NCBI GenBank assembly: GCA_945643635.1
Contig: CALZFC010000288.1
Span: 122,501-186,500 of the forward strand
Reading direction: 5' to 3'
Length of the DNA stretch: 64,000 bases
DNA from: Allodiplogaster sudhausi
Taxonomy: Eukaryota > Nematoda > Chromadorea > Rhabditida > Diplogasteridae
The position numbers and the translations under genes were made by a program. The notes below the pieces were generated by a model. It ran no database searches and was not told the DNA's origin. It was given only the letters and a program-made list of their open reading frames with translations. Shown in pieces: positions 35,174 through 46,900 of the stretch; position 1 is the stretch's first letter; each line of letters begins with the position of its first letter.

Positions 35174-36539
35174 CTACATCTTGGCCGCTCTCCTCTCGCG
35201 CGCCGCCAGCTCTCGCAGCTCGCGTCGAAGAATTTTGCCAGCGGCCGACTTGGGAATCGCTTCAAGGAAGACGACGCCGCCCGTGAGGTGCTTGTGCGGC
35301 GACAGCTTGCCTGTGAACAGCGGAATTAATTGATTAAATAATTAGAATTTTAGATTGATTAATTAATGTTGACGGTATCACTTAAAAAAGAAGCGCATAA
35401 GCTTGGGAAGAAAAAGAGTTTTCTCGATGATCTAATTATAATCATAATGATAGGCTATTCAGAGTAAGAATTTTAAAATGTAGAAATGAATGGCGACAAT
35501 AAATTTGAGATAACGGGAGATGAGTACATACACATGTATGTACAGCCAGTGCTAATTATAACTATAGTTGCAGCCCAGACGGTGAATGGTGGTGAATGAC
35601 CACTGACTGACCTGCGACGTATCGGCAGACTTCCTCTTCTCGCAACTTGTCGTCTTTTCTCACGACGTACGCACGCACGAGTTCGCCGCGCTTTCAAAAG
35701 GGCGATATTAAAAGAGCCAAAAACTCACTCTTAAATTCGCGCCTTTTTGCCTGATACAAAGGCGAGTGATTTTGACAGGCAAGTCAACAATATTGAAACA
35801 GATTGCAGTTGAGCTTCCTGCACCTTCAAAATTGCAAGAAAACTTCAAAATATACTTGTTGGCGCCAAGCCAAAAAGGGGGAAGCATACGCGAGAATCGG
35901 GAAGTCCGATGACGGCGACGTCTGCGATGCGCGGATGCGTGAGGAGCACGTCTTCTAGCTCGGCAGGCGCCACCTTATCAGAAAGCAATCTCAATCTCCC
36001 TTTTTAAACTCTAATTTCAATTAGCGCCTTTTCCCTGACTGATGCGCGAGGACACGAAAATTCAAATACTTTAAGAATTTGACTGGCAATATTTTGTTAT
36101 TATCCTTAAAACGCTTACCTTTTTAAAGTTGAAGGATTAAACGTGTTCATTAAAAAACAACAATATTTTAACGAACCTGCAACCCTTTCACTTTGATCAG
36201 CTCCTTTAGCCGATCGACCAGAAAAGTTCGGCCATCCGCCTCGACATAGCCAAGATCTCCTTCAATAATTCTTTTTTCTCTGTGTCTCTTTCTCTTTCTG
36301 TTCTACATCGCTCTCTCGCTCTCTCTCTACCTCTACATCTCTCACTTTCCTCTTTCTCTCTTTCTTTCTCTCTCTCTCTCTCTCTCTTTCCTCTCTCTCT
36401 CCTTCCTCTCTCCCTCTCTCGCTCTCCCTCACCCGTATGCAACCATCCGTCCCTGTCGATAGTCTTCGCCGTCTCATCAGGTCTATTCAAACAGCCGAGC
36501 ATAAGTGTCGGTGACCGTGTGCACACCTCTCCGTGCGTG
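35174..36539 (-). CDS. Acyl-CoA synthetase copy E, 5'-truncated, peroxisomal-type end
   Basis: Exons 12-16 of the family in order: to about 36433 ([15 protein letters not shown]), 36259-36177 ([12 protein letters not shown]), 35973-35890, 35690-35612 and 35310-35174 (TAG). The phases of the last four match the other copies, but the protein differs in many positions, so it is an older paralogue. The last exon has [14 protein letters not shown] and ends AAKM; AKM fits the peroxisomal targeting pattern [SAC][KRH][LM], unlike the LKP/LNP of copies B and C. Nothing homologous to exons 1-11 is found upstream, so the gene is truncated at the 5' side. Confidence 0.75.
36285..36432. repeat. CT microsatellite in an intron of copy E
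   Basis: (CT)n-rich tract. The long frames here on both strands are compositional. Confidence 0.85.
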
Positions 36540-37260
36540 CTTACTATTAATTGAAATCATTCAACTATTTTGAAATATATAATTTGTCAATTGATTAATT
36601 CAATCAACATAGATTTGGGAAATACATACATAAACACTCATATTAAACAGTTCGTATCTCTCGAGTAACGATTACTAAAGTGTGCCAGAATTTGAGAGAG
36701 GAACATAGGGAGATAGATAGAGTGAGAGAAGGAGAGGGTCGCAAACGAAAACAGGAGAGAGAGAGAAAGAAAGAAAAAAGGAAACGAAGACGAGGAGAGG
36801 AGTATAGAGCGAGAATGGAGGGAAAGGGGAAGGAAAAGATAACTTCTTATCACTCATAAACATTCGTGGTGATAACCATGTTTTGGTGGGACATTCGAAT
36901 GACACATTCAAGTTCTTTTGTACTTACCTATGTAATGTTCATATGTATGAAAAACATTTATTAGAAATAGCAAAATGTTTCATGATAAAGGATTATCATA
37001 ATCGAGTATAGCGCTTTGCTATAATTGTAATTGAAGAATGGTAAGAAATGAATGTATGAAGTGAATGAAAGAATTATTCTCTAATTTTCACTGTTCCTTT
37101 GTATAGTGTCACAATGAGTCAAGACGTCTAATCAGCAAAAGAGGTTGTTCGTATGTTCACTGAAGAGTTCCGTGCATTTCAATGGCATTTGAAAGAAAAC
37201 GAGGACAACGCGTCGGCGAAAGAAGCACAGGATCAATGGGAAACGTTGCGCAGCAGGGGG
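36540..37260. other. Intergenic spacer
   Basis: Contains a GA-rich stretch (36690-36840). No gene recognised. Confidence 0.5.
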
Positions 37261-37268
37261 TATATAAA
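37261..37268 (+). promoter_or_regulatory. TATA box of the Gly/His/Tyr-rich gene
   Basis: TATATAAA in a locally GC-rich setting (AGGGGGTATATAAAACGAGG), about 300 bp upstream of the start codon at 37572. A spliced 5' leader is likely, since an acceptor TTTCAG lies directly before the ATG. Confidence 0.6.
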
Positions 37269-37571
37269 ACGAGGCGGAACAGTATTTCATATCTTCCTGC
37301 TCCCTGCGCAATCTTACAATTAATATAAAGACAGTGATAACCAAACCAGCGTTTTTCTTTTCTAAATTCCAGGACAAACTTTTAGCCTTTACTTTTAGTT
37401 GAGATATCATAATATTTGCTCGCACTTACAAATTTCCTTTTCACACATTATCTTCAATATTCTCTTACCCTTTTTTCTTCGTTCTCTTCTCCTTGTCTCT
37501 CTCTGTGTCTCTCAGTCTCTCTCTCTCTCTCTCTGTCTGTCTGTCTATCTCAGTCTCGGCGGCACTTTCAG

Positions 37572-38544
37572 ATGCAACACATGTCCCTCATCCTTATTCT
37601 TCTGGCCGGCTCTATCGCTGCCGCTCTAGCAAACGGTTAAATTTTTTTTATGTGGTTAAGAGGTGTAGATGGGTCTATTTAATTGTATGTATGCATTTAG
37701 TGAAATAAAAATATAAAAGATTAAAAGTATAAATTAATATAAATATTTCTTAATAGAACACGGCTACTATGGCCAGGGTGAGAACCACGGAGGCCACCAC
37801 GGCGCAGGCTACTACGGAGACCATGGCAATGGAGACGATTATCACAAGTTGGATTTTATTAAGTAATTTTTTCAATATTTTTATTGATTGTTTATAAATT
37901 TAATTGCTTGCTTTCTTTAATTAAAACGCGCGATTTCTCAATGCAAGATTCTTTGTACAAAATTTTCAGCAAAATCAATATCGAATTTGTATTTTTAGTA
38001 CATTGTGGTGCTATTAATCTAGGAAGAAAGAAAGCTGAGCTCGACTTTTTCGTCTGAAACTTTTTTGAGAGTTGAGTTCAACTCTCAAAACAATAGTGTA
38101 TTTTGTGTACAATATCGAATTTGTATTTTTAGTACACTGAAGTCGTTTTGTAATACATTGAAAATAATAGCTTAATTATTGATTAGGGTTTCTTAAATAA
38201 GATTGCATAATTTCTCAACTACTTACACCTAACAGAAATACATTTCCAGGAAGCACGACCACGGCGAACACGGCGAATACGGAGCCTACAAGTACGGAGG
38301 ATACGGAAGTCACAGCAAGGGAGAGAAGTACGGCAGTGAATACGAGAAGGGACACGACGGAGGACACAAGCATCTGGGATTAGAGCACTACGGCCAGGGA
38401 CATGGGGCGCACTACTCCAATGGGGCCCACTATGAACCCAGTTACCACGGATACCACCATGGACCCAGCCACTATGGACATGACGAACAGCACCACGGTC
38501 CGAAGAACTACGAAGAGCACTACTCTTTCTTCCATCGCGCTTGA
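37572..38544 (+). CDS. Secreted Gly/His/Tyr-rich protein, 149 aa
   Basis: Exons 37572-37635, 37757-37847 and 38250-38544 (TGA), phases consistent. The first exon encodes a signal peptide (MSLILILLAGSIAAALA). The mature part is low-complexity: repeats of HGYYGQGE, GGHHGAGYYGDHG, KYGGYGSH and HYGQGHGAHY, with no cysteine. Such His/Tyr/Gly-rich secreted proteins occur in cuticle, eggshell or surface coats, and in some metal-binding or antimicrobial peptides; the composition does not decide between these. TTTCAG directly before the first ATG may be a cis- or trans-splice acceptor. A TATA box lies upstream. Confidence 0.85.
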
Positions 38545-39250
38545 AGCAACACCATTACTTTAAGGATTTATTGATTGATTCTTATCGTCTGTCCGTATTA
38601 CAATGCTTAAAATGACTTATAAAAATAACATATCCGGATTAATTTTAAAAGGCCACAATAACAATGTGTTATTTCACAAAGTAACTCATACATATGATGC
38701 TTCGCCTAGCATACGGGTAATTACTATGCACACTGACGAAAATTCGTTCGTATCAAGCATAATTATTATTTAAATATTAGTTGCAGCCCCAATGGCGAAT
38801 AATGGTGAATGAACGCTGACATGCGACGTATCGGCCGCTTTCCTCTTCTATGTAAAACGGGCAATATTAAAATCCAAAAAACCTCACTCTTGATTTTGCG
38901 CCTTTTTGCCTGACACAAGTGCGAGAGACATTCAGTGAGGAAATACTAAGAAAAATAATGTCCACTTAAATCATCCAGGTTGAGATATGTTAAAACATGT
39001 AAAAGCCGATCGAATTTTGGGGTAAAAGTATTAGAATTTTACGTAGAACACGATTATAATACATAATTCTTCCATTAGTTAAGAAATCGGCTTTTCGAAG
39101 GATAGACTAAACAATGTCTATCTAAATCATCCAAGTTGAATATAGTATGTTTAAATATGTTAAAGCCGAGTGAATTGTATGGTATGGTAAACGTAATAGA
39201 ATTTTACATAGATTATTATTATTATACTTTTTGTTATTATACGATGGCCA
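38545..39250. other. Spacer with a relic of synthetase copy E
   Basis: 38780-38900 aligns with 35560-35760, the exon 15 region of copy E (for example TGCGACGTATCGGC), but is truncated and non-coding. 38945-39200 carries two copies of a repeat with ATCATCCAGGTTGA / ATCATCCAAGTTGA. Confidence 0.6.
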
Positions 39251-41139
39251 AATTTCAAGTTTGTCGTCATGGAGTTGGTCGGCTTCTCTATCAGCGATCT
39301 CCGCAAGAACTTCTTCAAGGAATTCCAGTAAACTATCCACTGCCAAATCAATTAAAAACGCGATTGATTAAGGATGTCAAAAGAATGTGAGAAGAGTAAA
39401 TGAACGAAGAATAAAAACGAAAATATCATAAGAATGGCATTTCATGTGGAATATTTAGGAGACTTGGCCTCTCGATTTCGAATGCTAATTTGTATGCCGC
39501 AGACCGTCCTTCTGATCGCCGTGCAGACGATCGATTCTGTGCGCGATTTGCATGCGATTGGCTTCCTTCATTGGTGCAGGAAAACATATTCAAACATAAA
39601 GAAATAAGAAAATAAAATAAAAATTTTTATCCTTTTCCTTCTTAATAATTGCAGCTTTAATTTGTGCCTTCAGCGACATGAAGCCGCACAACTTCGCGAT
39701 TGGCCTTCCGCCCCACGAAGGCGTCGTCTACATGCTCGACTTTGGCATCGCGCGCCGCTTCCTCGACGACGACGGCAACATGAGGTCAGAGGAGGCGGAG
39801 ATTCAAAGACAAAGTGGCGGGACATTCAAAACAAAGTGGTGGGAGATTCAAAAACGAAGTGGCTGGAGATTCAAAAAAACCAAGTGGCGGGAGATTCGAA
39901 AACAAAGTAGCGGGATATTCGAAAACGAAGTGGCTGGAAGATATTCCATCGTAAATAGAGTCTAACAGAGAATCATGAAGATGTCGACAGTAGAAACAGA
40001 CTTTCAGCAAGGGATCCACATAATATCCATATTTCAGGCTCAAGCGCGGGAAGGTGCTCTTCTTCGGGACTCTTCGCTACTGCTCGCGTACTGCGCATCG
40101 CAACGAGGAGCAGGGACGCCAGGACGACCTCGAGTCTTGGATCTACATGATCTTCGAAGTACTTCACTTTTTTTATTTTTTATTTTGTTTTGCAGTTCAA
40201 GCGAAATAATTTACATAATAAGTATTCTTCCAGCTCTTCAAGGTCAACAACTTGACGTGGCGGATGCTAAAGCAGCCGCTGAAGGTCCTCGAAGCGAAGG
40301 AAGCCTTCTTCGCGGGCGAGCGTCAGCTAATAAATAAATATATATTTATATAATTAAACAAAACTTCTGAAATGATTTTATTAATAAGTATTTCTAATTC
40401 CAATGCTTTCAGGAGATGCGGACGAAGACGCTCCGTCCGATCTCAACCGCATCATGACCTACATCAACGGGCTTCCGGTTCAAAACATTTTTTGACAACT
40501 TTAAAAGATTGTTTAAGAGGGGCGATCACAGAATATTAAGTAATTAACCTGTTATTGACCTGAGTGAAAAACGCCGGTGAAAGGTGACTCAAAGTTTTGG
40601 TACTAACGCGGCCTTTGAGCGCAAAAAATCGACCCGACCAAACCCGCAGTTTTCGGGCCCTTGATTACTGGGCAGAATCGTTCTATGGGCCGAACCAAGG
40701 GCATGCCCTGCGGGCCATATAAATTGTTGTCCATCTCTGGAGCCAGCAACAATAATGCTTTTATTTGCAGTACACCGACGAACCCGATTACCGCTGTGTC
40801 CGCCAGTGCCTCTTCGACGCGGCAACCAAGAACGATGTTTGTTCTGATTGTTGAAAATTTATTTCAAGACATTAGATGTTAAAAAATAACTGATTTTTTT
40901 ATATTTCAGCTGAACCTCAACAAACCGCCCGAGTGGGTTGGCCGTCGTCTTGTGAAGCAGAAGACTTCGGTCTGCACAGAGGTGAAATTTTTTATATATA
41001 CCAGTGTTACAATTAATGCAGTATCCTAATAATTGTGAAGAGTATTTTGAGAGAAATAAACAACATTTTTATTCAGATCACGAACGGGGAAAGGCGGCGG
41101 CCGCACTTCGCAGTTGAATTCGCGGAAAATTTCGTTTAA
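39251..41139 (+). pseudogene. Casein-kinase-1-like kinase lacking the N-lobe
   Basis: Exons: 39251-39327, 39503-39573, 39674-39784, 40038-40158, 40234-40321, 40413-40477, 40771-40836, 40910-40981 and 41077-41139 (TAA). From exon 2 onward all phases agree. Motifs of the CK1/TTBK group: FKFVVMELVGFSISDLRKN, the catalytic loop DMKPHNFAIG, LDFGIARRF and DDLESWIYMIFE. Three oddities: the HRD motif reads HCD because the codon across the 39573/39674 splice is TGC; exon 1 does not join exon 2 in phase; and no glycine loop or ATP-binding Lys exon is found upstream. Nematodes carry many CK1-like genes. A working gene with N-lobe exons I missed remains possible. Confidence 0.65.
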
Positions 41140-41838
41140 AGAGCTGACTCGAAAATTCGAAAAATATCCCAAGTCGAAAAAACAATTGTAAATAGAATTT
41201 TCCGCTTTTATAAAATGTATGAAAACTTTTAGGAAATCACCAAGTGAGTGAGGAGGACGGCCGAAAATTCGCAGGACAATCAACGTATCCTCTACGTCTG
41301 CATTCCACTCATAAAGTGCGAAAGCTTGTGGAGTCTTGTGTTGTCTGCATTGGGTGTGAAACTAACAACTGAAACAACGAAATAAAAAAAAACTATTTAT
41401 ACACGAAAACGAAAAAAAAGATTATAAAAAGTATACATATGTATCTATTAGTGAAGTAAATTTGGAATTGAGAACTGTGGAGGCGCCTGAAGAGAGCAAA
41501 GTCAGTTGCCACGTCACAGGGAGACCCATATGAATGTATTTCGTGCTCTCTCATTTCACTTTAAAACAAAAAGCATCCGTGAGATGTGGGGAAGTCAGCA
41601 TATCCGGAATTCTCTTGTTAAGCGAAAGGGGCCACTATCAGATATGTTGCTTTAATTACTCTTACTAATTGGCCTCATTAATTTCTGAAAACTCCCATTT
41701 CTTATATTTGTCCCCTTTCAGTGCGTAAAATGAGCTACTTCTGCTGGCTTTGTTTGTTGCCACACTTGCCTTTGGTGGAATATCTCCGATCTCATCCATC
41801 TGGCAATCCGCCGCCCTCGCTGCCTCTCGTGAAGCGCG
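41140..41838. other. Non-coding spacer
   Basis: No exon recognised. 41140-41280 is the AT-rich tail of the kinase gene. Confidence 0.45.
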
Positions 41839-42066
41839 ATGCAGGATTCTTCGATGCATCTTCTTGTCCCTCTGCACCTGAGCCTTCCGACAGTCCACTA
41901 CCTTCTGAAGGACCAGCGGGTAGTCTACCTCCATCAGAGGGACCTAAGCCTTCTGGCAGCCTCCTTCCATCTGCAGGTCCCCCTGGAAGCCTCCTTCCAT
42001 CTGCAGGTCCCTATGGGAGCTGTAGGAAACAAGAGAGCTATAAAGAAAGCATTGCTGATATAGAAG
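41839..42066 (+). repeat. Pro-Ser-Gly repeat coding sequence, locus 1
   Basis: In one frame it encodes repeats such as LPSEGPAGSLPPSEGP and GSLLPSAGPPGSLLPSAGP. The nucleotide unit is about 33-36 bp (CAGCCTCCTTCCATCTGCAG repeats). The frame extends upstream to a possible start at 41721 with a hydrophobic segment (YFCWLCLLPHLPLV). Related loci are at 43505 and 63510. It may be part of a repetitive secreted protein or a dispersed fragment of one. Confidence 0.55.
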
Positions 42067-42681
42067 GGTAATAGATCAAAATGTGAGAGGTATTATTCTA
42101 AATATTGATTAAGAGAAAATAGTGTAATATTAGAAGTTTTCCTTCTAAGAAAGGACACATCGTAGGCATTTTCTATGATATTGGAGGCCATTGCTTATGA
42201 TAATTGGGAATCCTAAGAGTCACTCGCTGGGAAAAAAAACACATTGTTCAGAGGCCCTCTACAGTTTCACGCAGCTAAACGCGTATTTAAAAAAAACTGA
42301 CATCCCTTAAAAAGAGTCATCGAATTCTGCCGGGAATGAAGTCGACATGCCGCTGCATTCCGAGAGAGGCAAAGTTATCCGAGAAAAAAATTACATAATT
42401 TTTGTTTAATTCATAATTAAACGTTTAATAATTTAAAACAAAAAGATATATGCAGGTAGCAAGACGATTGGGCTCTGGAAAGAAACCGGGTCCAAAGGCA
42501 GAAGTCGGCCACTTCCGGACGATTCTTATGGAAAATTGTTATGAAATTGCCACGCCACTGACATCTCCGGCAGTTGAGCGGGAGGGAGGGGGTTAGTTTG
42601 CGGAAGAGGAAGAACCTATAGACTACCTATCATCCTTGTGTTTCCCTTTCTATTTATGTGCAGGTATTATGCATACTTTTT
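42067..42681. other. Non-coding spacer
   Basis: No gene recognised. Confidence 0.4.
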
Positions 42682-43161
42682 CAGGGCAGAACGATTTTTG
42701 TGACTTCGGGGCACTTGCAATTGAAGTTTCTAGGTCAGCAAGGCGAAAAACAAGACATTATTTATTCGCCGAAGATCTCCTTTAAATTCGGTCTCGTGCA
42801 AAGTGTGACAAGCATAGGACCGGCTGCTACGAGTGGCGGCTCGGAGGCCAGATACTTCCAGTCTCCGCAGGATATTGGTCCGGTCCGTTGACATGCGATC
42901 TTTGATCTCTGATCTCTCATCTTTGTTCGATGGTCTTTGAACTATGATCTTTTATCTCCAATCGCTTGTGATTCAGGGTGGACAGCGCGTTGTACGCCGT
43001 GCAGCCGCCGGACGGCGATGAGCAGGCAGTGCTCAGCATCCGCCATCGGGGCTTCGTTAACCTTCGTCCGCGATTCGCACGCTCTGCCTGCATGTCTGAT
43101 CCGTTGAAGAGCCCTGAGGTCTTTTCCTTTCCCGCATCACACCCGAGGGGCAAGGTTTTAT
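42682..43161 (+). CDS. Two unassigned exons
   Basis: Exon candidate 1 follows TTTTTCAG and reads RTIFVTSGHLQLKFLGQQG to a stop at about 42891. Candidate 2 follows GATTCAG at about 42976 and reads VDSALYAVQPPDGDEQAVLS. Both have exon-like composition and plausible acceptors, but I could not join them or recognise a family. A fragment resembling the first (ATTCGGTCTCGTG / ATTCGGCCTCGTG) recurs at 43455. Confidence 0.3.
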
Positions 43162-43504
43162 AGAATAAAGCTTTGATGAGCTTTTGCCTTCTTGGTTCAC
43201 TGACTGTTCAGATGAAAGTTATAAAACGGTTTATGAAACTGCGACGCCACTGATCTTGCAGTTGGATCTAGAAGTGATTATGGACTCCTTTCCTCCTGAT
43301 ATTCCCTTCTCCTGTTTGTTTCCTGTTACATATTAATCTTCTCCTGCTTTTATACTAATGACGGCGTTGTTGCTCTATGCACTTTAAAGAAGAAAATAAT
43401 AAACTTTTAAATTAATCTAAATTAATCATCGGAGCATCGAGTAAATTCCCATTAAATTCGGCCTCGTGGATTGTGATCGCTGACTGAAGAAATAGTATGC
43501 GTTT
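43162..43504. other. Non-coding spacer
   Basis: Includes the short repeat of the 42682 exon near 43455; otherwise nothing recognised. Confidence 0.4.
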
Positions 43505-43650
43505 TCGAGAAAGAAGCCTGATGGCAGCCACTTTTCCTCTGCTGCTCCATCTAGCAGCCTCCTTCGATCTGCAGGTCCCTCTGGCAGTCCACTGCCATCA
43601 GACCGTCCCCACCCATCTGGAATTACCGCAGGGCTAAGATTCATGCTTCA
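43505..43650 (+). repeat. Pro-Ser-Gly repeat coding sequence, locus 2
   Basis: One frame reads SSLLRSAGPSGSPLPSDRP, close to locus 3 at 63510-63812. The sequence just downstream (43640-43850) also matches 63800-64000. Confidence 0.6.
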
Positions 43651-43990
43651 ATCACGCAATGGTCATTTATTACAAGAGGTGAAGGGCCAAAAAAATTAAA
43701 TGTACAAAACAATTTAAAAGATACGCATGGCAATCATTTTTCTGAATAAGCGTATTTATATTCAATACGGCGTTTCAAATATGAAGGCGGGCGACTACTT
43801 TGAAGATCCTCTTTGTATCATCAAGCAACATACATACATATGCACATATGTAGCTGTTGTGTTGTGATTTATTTAGATGCAGATGACATGTCAACTCTAA
43901 CAACTAGCGTCAAATACCAAAACCAAAATCGATAATTAGTAGTTAATTAAAACGTAAAATACAGTGATCATAAGTTAGAGAAGACGATAA

Positions 43991-46900
43991 TCAAGGATTG
44001 AGCCCGCACTCCCTAAGCGCCCGCTCCTTCAGCTCGCGCCTCAGAAGCTTGCCCGTTGCATTCTTCGGCAGTTCGTCCACGAAGACCAAGCCGCCCGTGA
44101 TGTGCTTGTAGTGGGCGAGTCGGTCTGATAAAAAATATGAATGTAAATATACATTATATATGCATAAATATATATTAAATCTTCATTATATTTCATATTG
44201 ATTCTTCACATTTCTCAATGTATAAACACTTAATTTGCTATGAGGTTCTTAGCACTGTTTGTTGTTCTTGTGAACGGTTTTTAAGCCGTGAAGTGCCTTT
44301 AAAAAAATAGACAAACAGGAATGGAATTTTTGGAATGAAAAAGGCAGCCAACGGTTTACGAGCCCGAGGACCTCCTCTGCCTTGACCCTTTCCTTTCCAT
44401 TCTTCTCCCTTCTCACAATGTACGCACGGATTAGCTCACAATGCTAAAAATCAATAATAAATATCGATTAAACTATGAAAAAGTTGCATTTGATAAATAA
44501 AAAGTTTTAAAAAGATTTTTTAACCTCCTTATCGGGAATGCCGACTACTGCAGCATCGAGAACATGTTCATGCGACATAAGAACGTGCTCTATTTCGGTG
44601 GGAGTCACCTGCAACGATCAGAAAAATAAGGTTTGAATTTATATATTTTTATTTTTAAAAGAAGTATAAGTACTACAATATGCTATGCTCATTGAAGCGA
44701 CGCTTTTCTCAAAGGTAGTTAGAAAGACCTGCAGCGAGTTGACTTTGATGAGATCCTTAAATCGACCGACCACTCTCATTCTCCCGTGACTATCGATTTG
44801 AGCCTTGTCACCTAAACGAATGTTGAAAATTGGATAAAACTGGTCAGATGTCCTACCAGTGTGCAGCCACCCGTCCTTGTCGATGGACTCGGCCGTAGCC
44901 TCGGGCCTGTTCAGATAGCCCAGCATGAGGGTCGGCGACCGAACACACAACTCGCCACTCTCGCCGTCCGGCAGCTCGGCGCCCGTGTCAAAGTCCACGA
45001 TCTTCACACATATATTATTATTATTCTTTTAAATGAGAATATTTTGTCTCAATTTATTGCCTTATGTTCAAAGTTAGACGCTGGTGGTCCGGCACTAAGA
45101 TGAGCTTCAAGCAAGCTTAGAACAGGGACGTGCGAAGCCGTTCCAGCTTCTGTCAATCCATAGCCTGCAAAAGCGTGAAGATTCTTGGATGCAAGGTTTT
45201 CTAATCTGTCAACCTAGTGCGAGAGCGCGAACATTAGGATATGTTGCTAGAAACCCATCAGCGACGGCCGGAAACAGCGGCGCTCTAGAAAAGTAGAGAA
45301 CCTGCGGACGAGAAAGCATCTTGTCTTTGGCGTGGGATCTTAGGGTTGAAAATACTTTGTGATAACAGCACGTAAAAAAGTTTTATAAAAAAATTCTTTA
45401 AAATTTTTGGTCATTAAAACAGCCGACTCTGAGAGATGTGAGATCATAGTTGGCGGTGAGCGGATCTTTCGCTAAAAGCAGAACGAGTGGAGGGGTTGCG
45501 AACGCAAAGCGAATCTGAATTTTAAGAAAATATTACAAATTCATAGAAAGAGGTTATTTTGGATTTTTCAATTCAAGTTGATGAATGAAATATATTTGCC
45601 ATTCATAAAGTATTTTAATTTGATTTGTTGGCTCCATTAACTAAAGTATTAGAATTGAGAGAGAGTGTATTGGTTAAAGAGTCTGAAAGAAATTTCTTAT
45701 AGATGCAACATGCCTTGTACTTTTGCAGCACAGCGCAGTAGAGACGCGCGTCGAACTTCTTCATGATGACAGCAGTCGCACCTCCCAGAAGTATGGCCTT
45801 GAGAATCGTGAACCCGAACTGATGATACAGTGACAGATTCAGGAGGAAGTGCTCCTGAGAAGGCCGTTTTTTCACTCTCCGTAACCTTTAAGAATGTTTA
45901 TTGTTAGGTAACCGCTATCGATGAAAGATCATCAATATTTCAACAACAAAAAAATAAAAACACTAAATACAAAAAAGGTCCACTGAGAGCTTGAATGCAA
46001 AGTCTCCTAAACAACGCACCTTGGTGATCTGGTACTCTCCGTCATCAGTGAGCACTGGACCAAATACGTCAACGATTTGGCTGAATTTAACGGAATGAAT
46101 AAAATAAAACCATGATATATGTATGGTCACAATCATCAGTATAAAGTATTGAATAAAACATTAAATAACATTATAATGGTCGCCTCGCATAAGCGGTAAA
46201 GAAGAGATAATTAAATAACCTCCGAAAGATCTCAGCTCCCGTACCGATGGCCACATGCGAATGCATTACGCCTTTCGGTGCGCCCGTCGTGCCAGAAGAG
46301 TACGGTAGAGCAGCAACCGAATTGCCGGGGACTGGACAAAAACACTTGGAATAGAATGCAAAATATATAAGCACGAAACTCAACCATAATATATTTGAGT
46401 TTTTCCTGACTATGATATTCGTGTCGCTCTCACAAGAAATCATATGTTGCCCTTGTGTCGTGCAACAATACTCAAATTCAAAACTCCTTTTTCACTAAGT
46501 TGACTCTCACCATCTACAGGCTCATTGTCAGTGCGCAGAGCCATGACGTCGGCAAAGTCGACGACGCCTTCTGGAAGCGCGAAAGAGCTGCCCTTGTCGC
46601 GGATGCAGACGATGGTCTGATTTGAGATCCTGGAATTTTTCTTCACTAAATTGTTTTTAAAAATTGCTGAAAATTTGTGAAATCTGTGTAACGAATTTGT
46701 CATACGGATTATATGAAACACTATACATAGATATAACACTATATATATGTATGATACATAGCGTACCAAAGTTGCTGTTCTGGGTCATTAAAAAACAGAT
46801 TTCACCAATTTTCAACGATTTTCAAGATTTTTCTGACCGAATCCCAGGATCTCATATCGTTATGCTATTTGCCTCAAAAAGCCTTCTTCAGCGAAATATT

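Noticed and set aside
45860..45876. Frameshift in synthetase copy C (six A instead of five)
   Set aside because: An alternative acceptor (GGAGAG|TG) joins exon 7 to exon 8 in frame, so I do not call it a lesion, though it stays uncertain.
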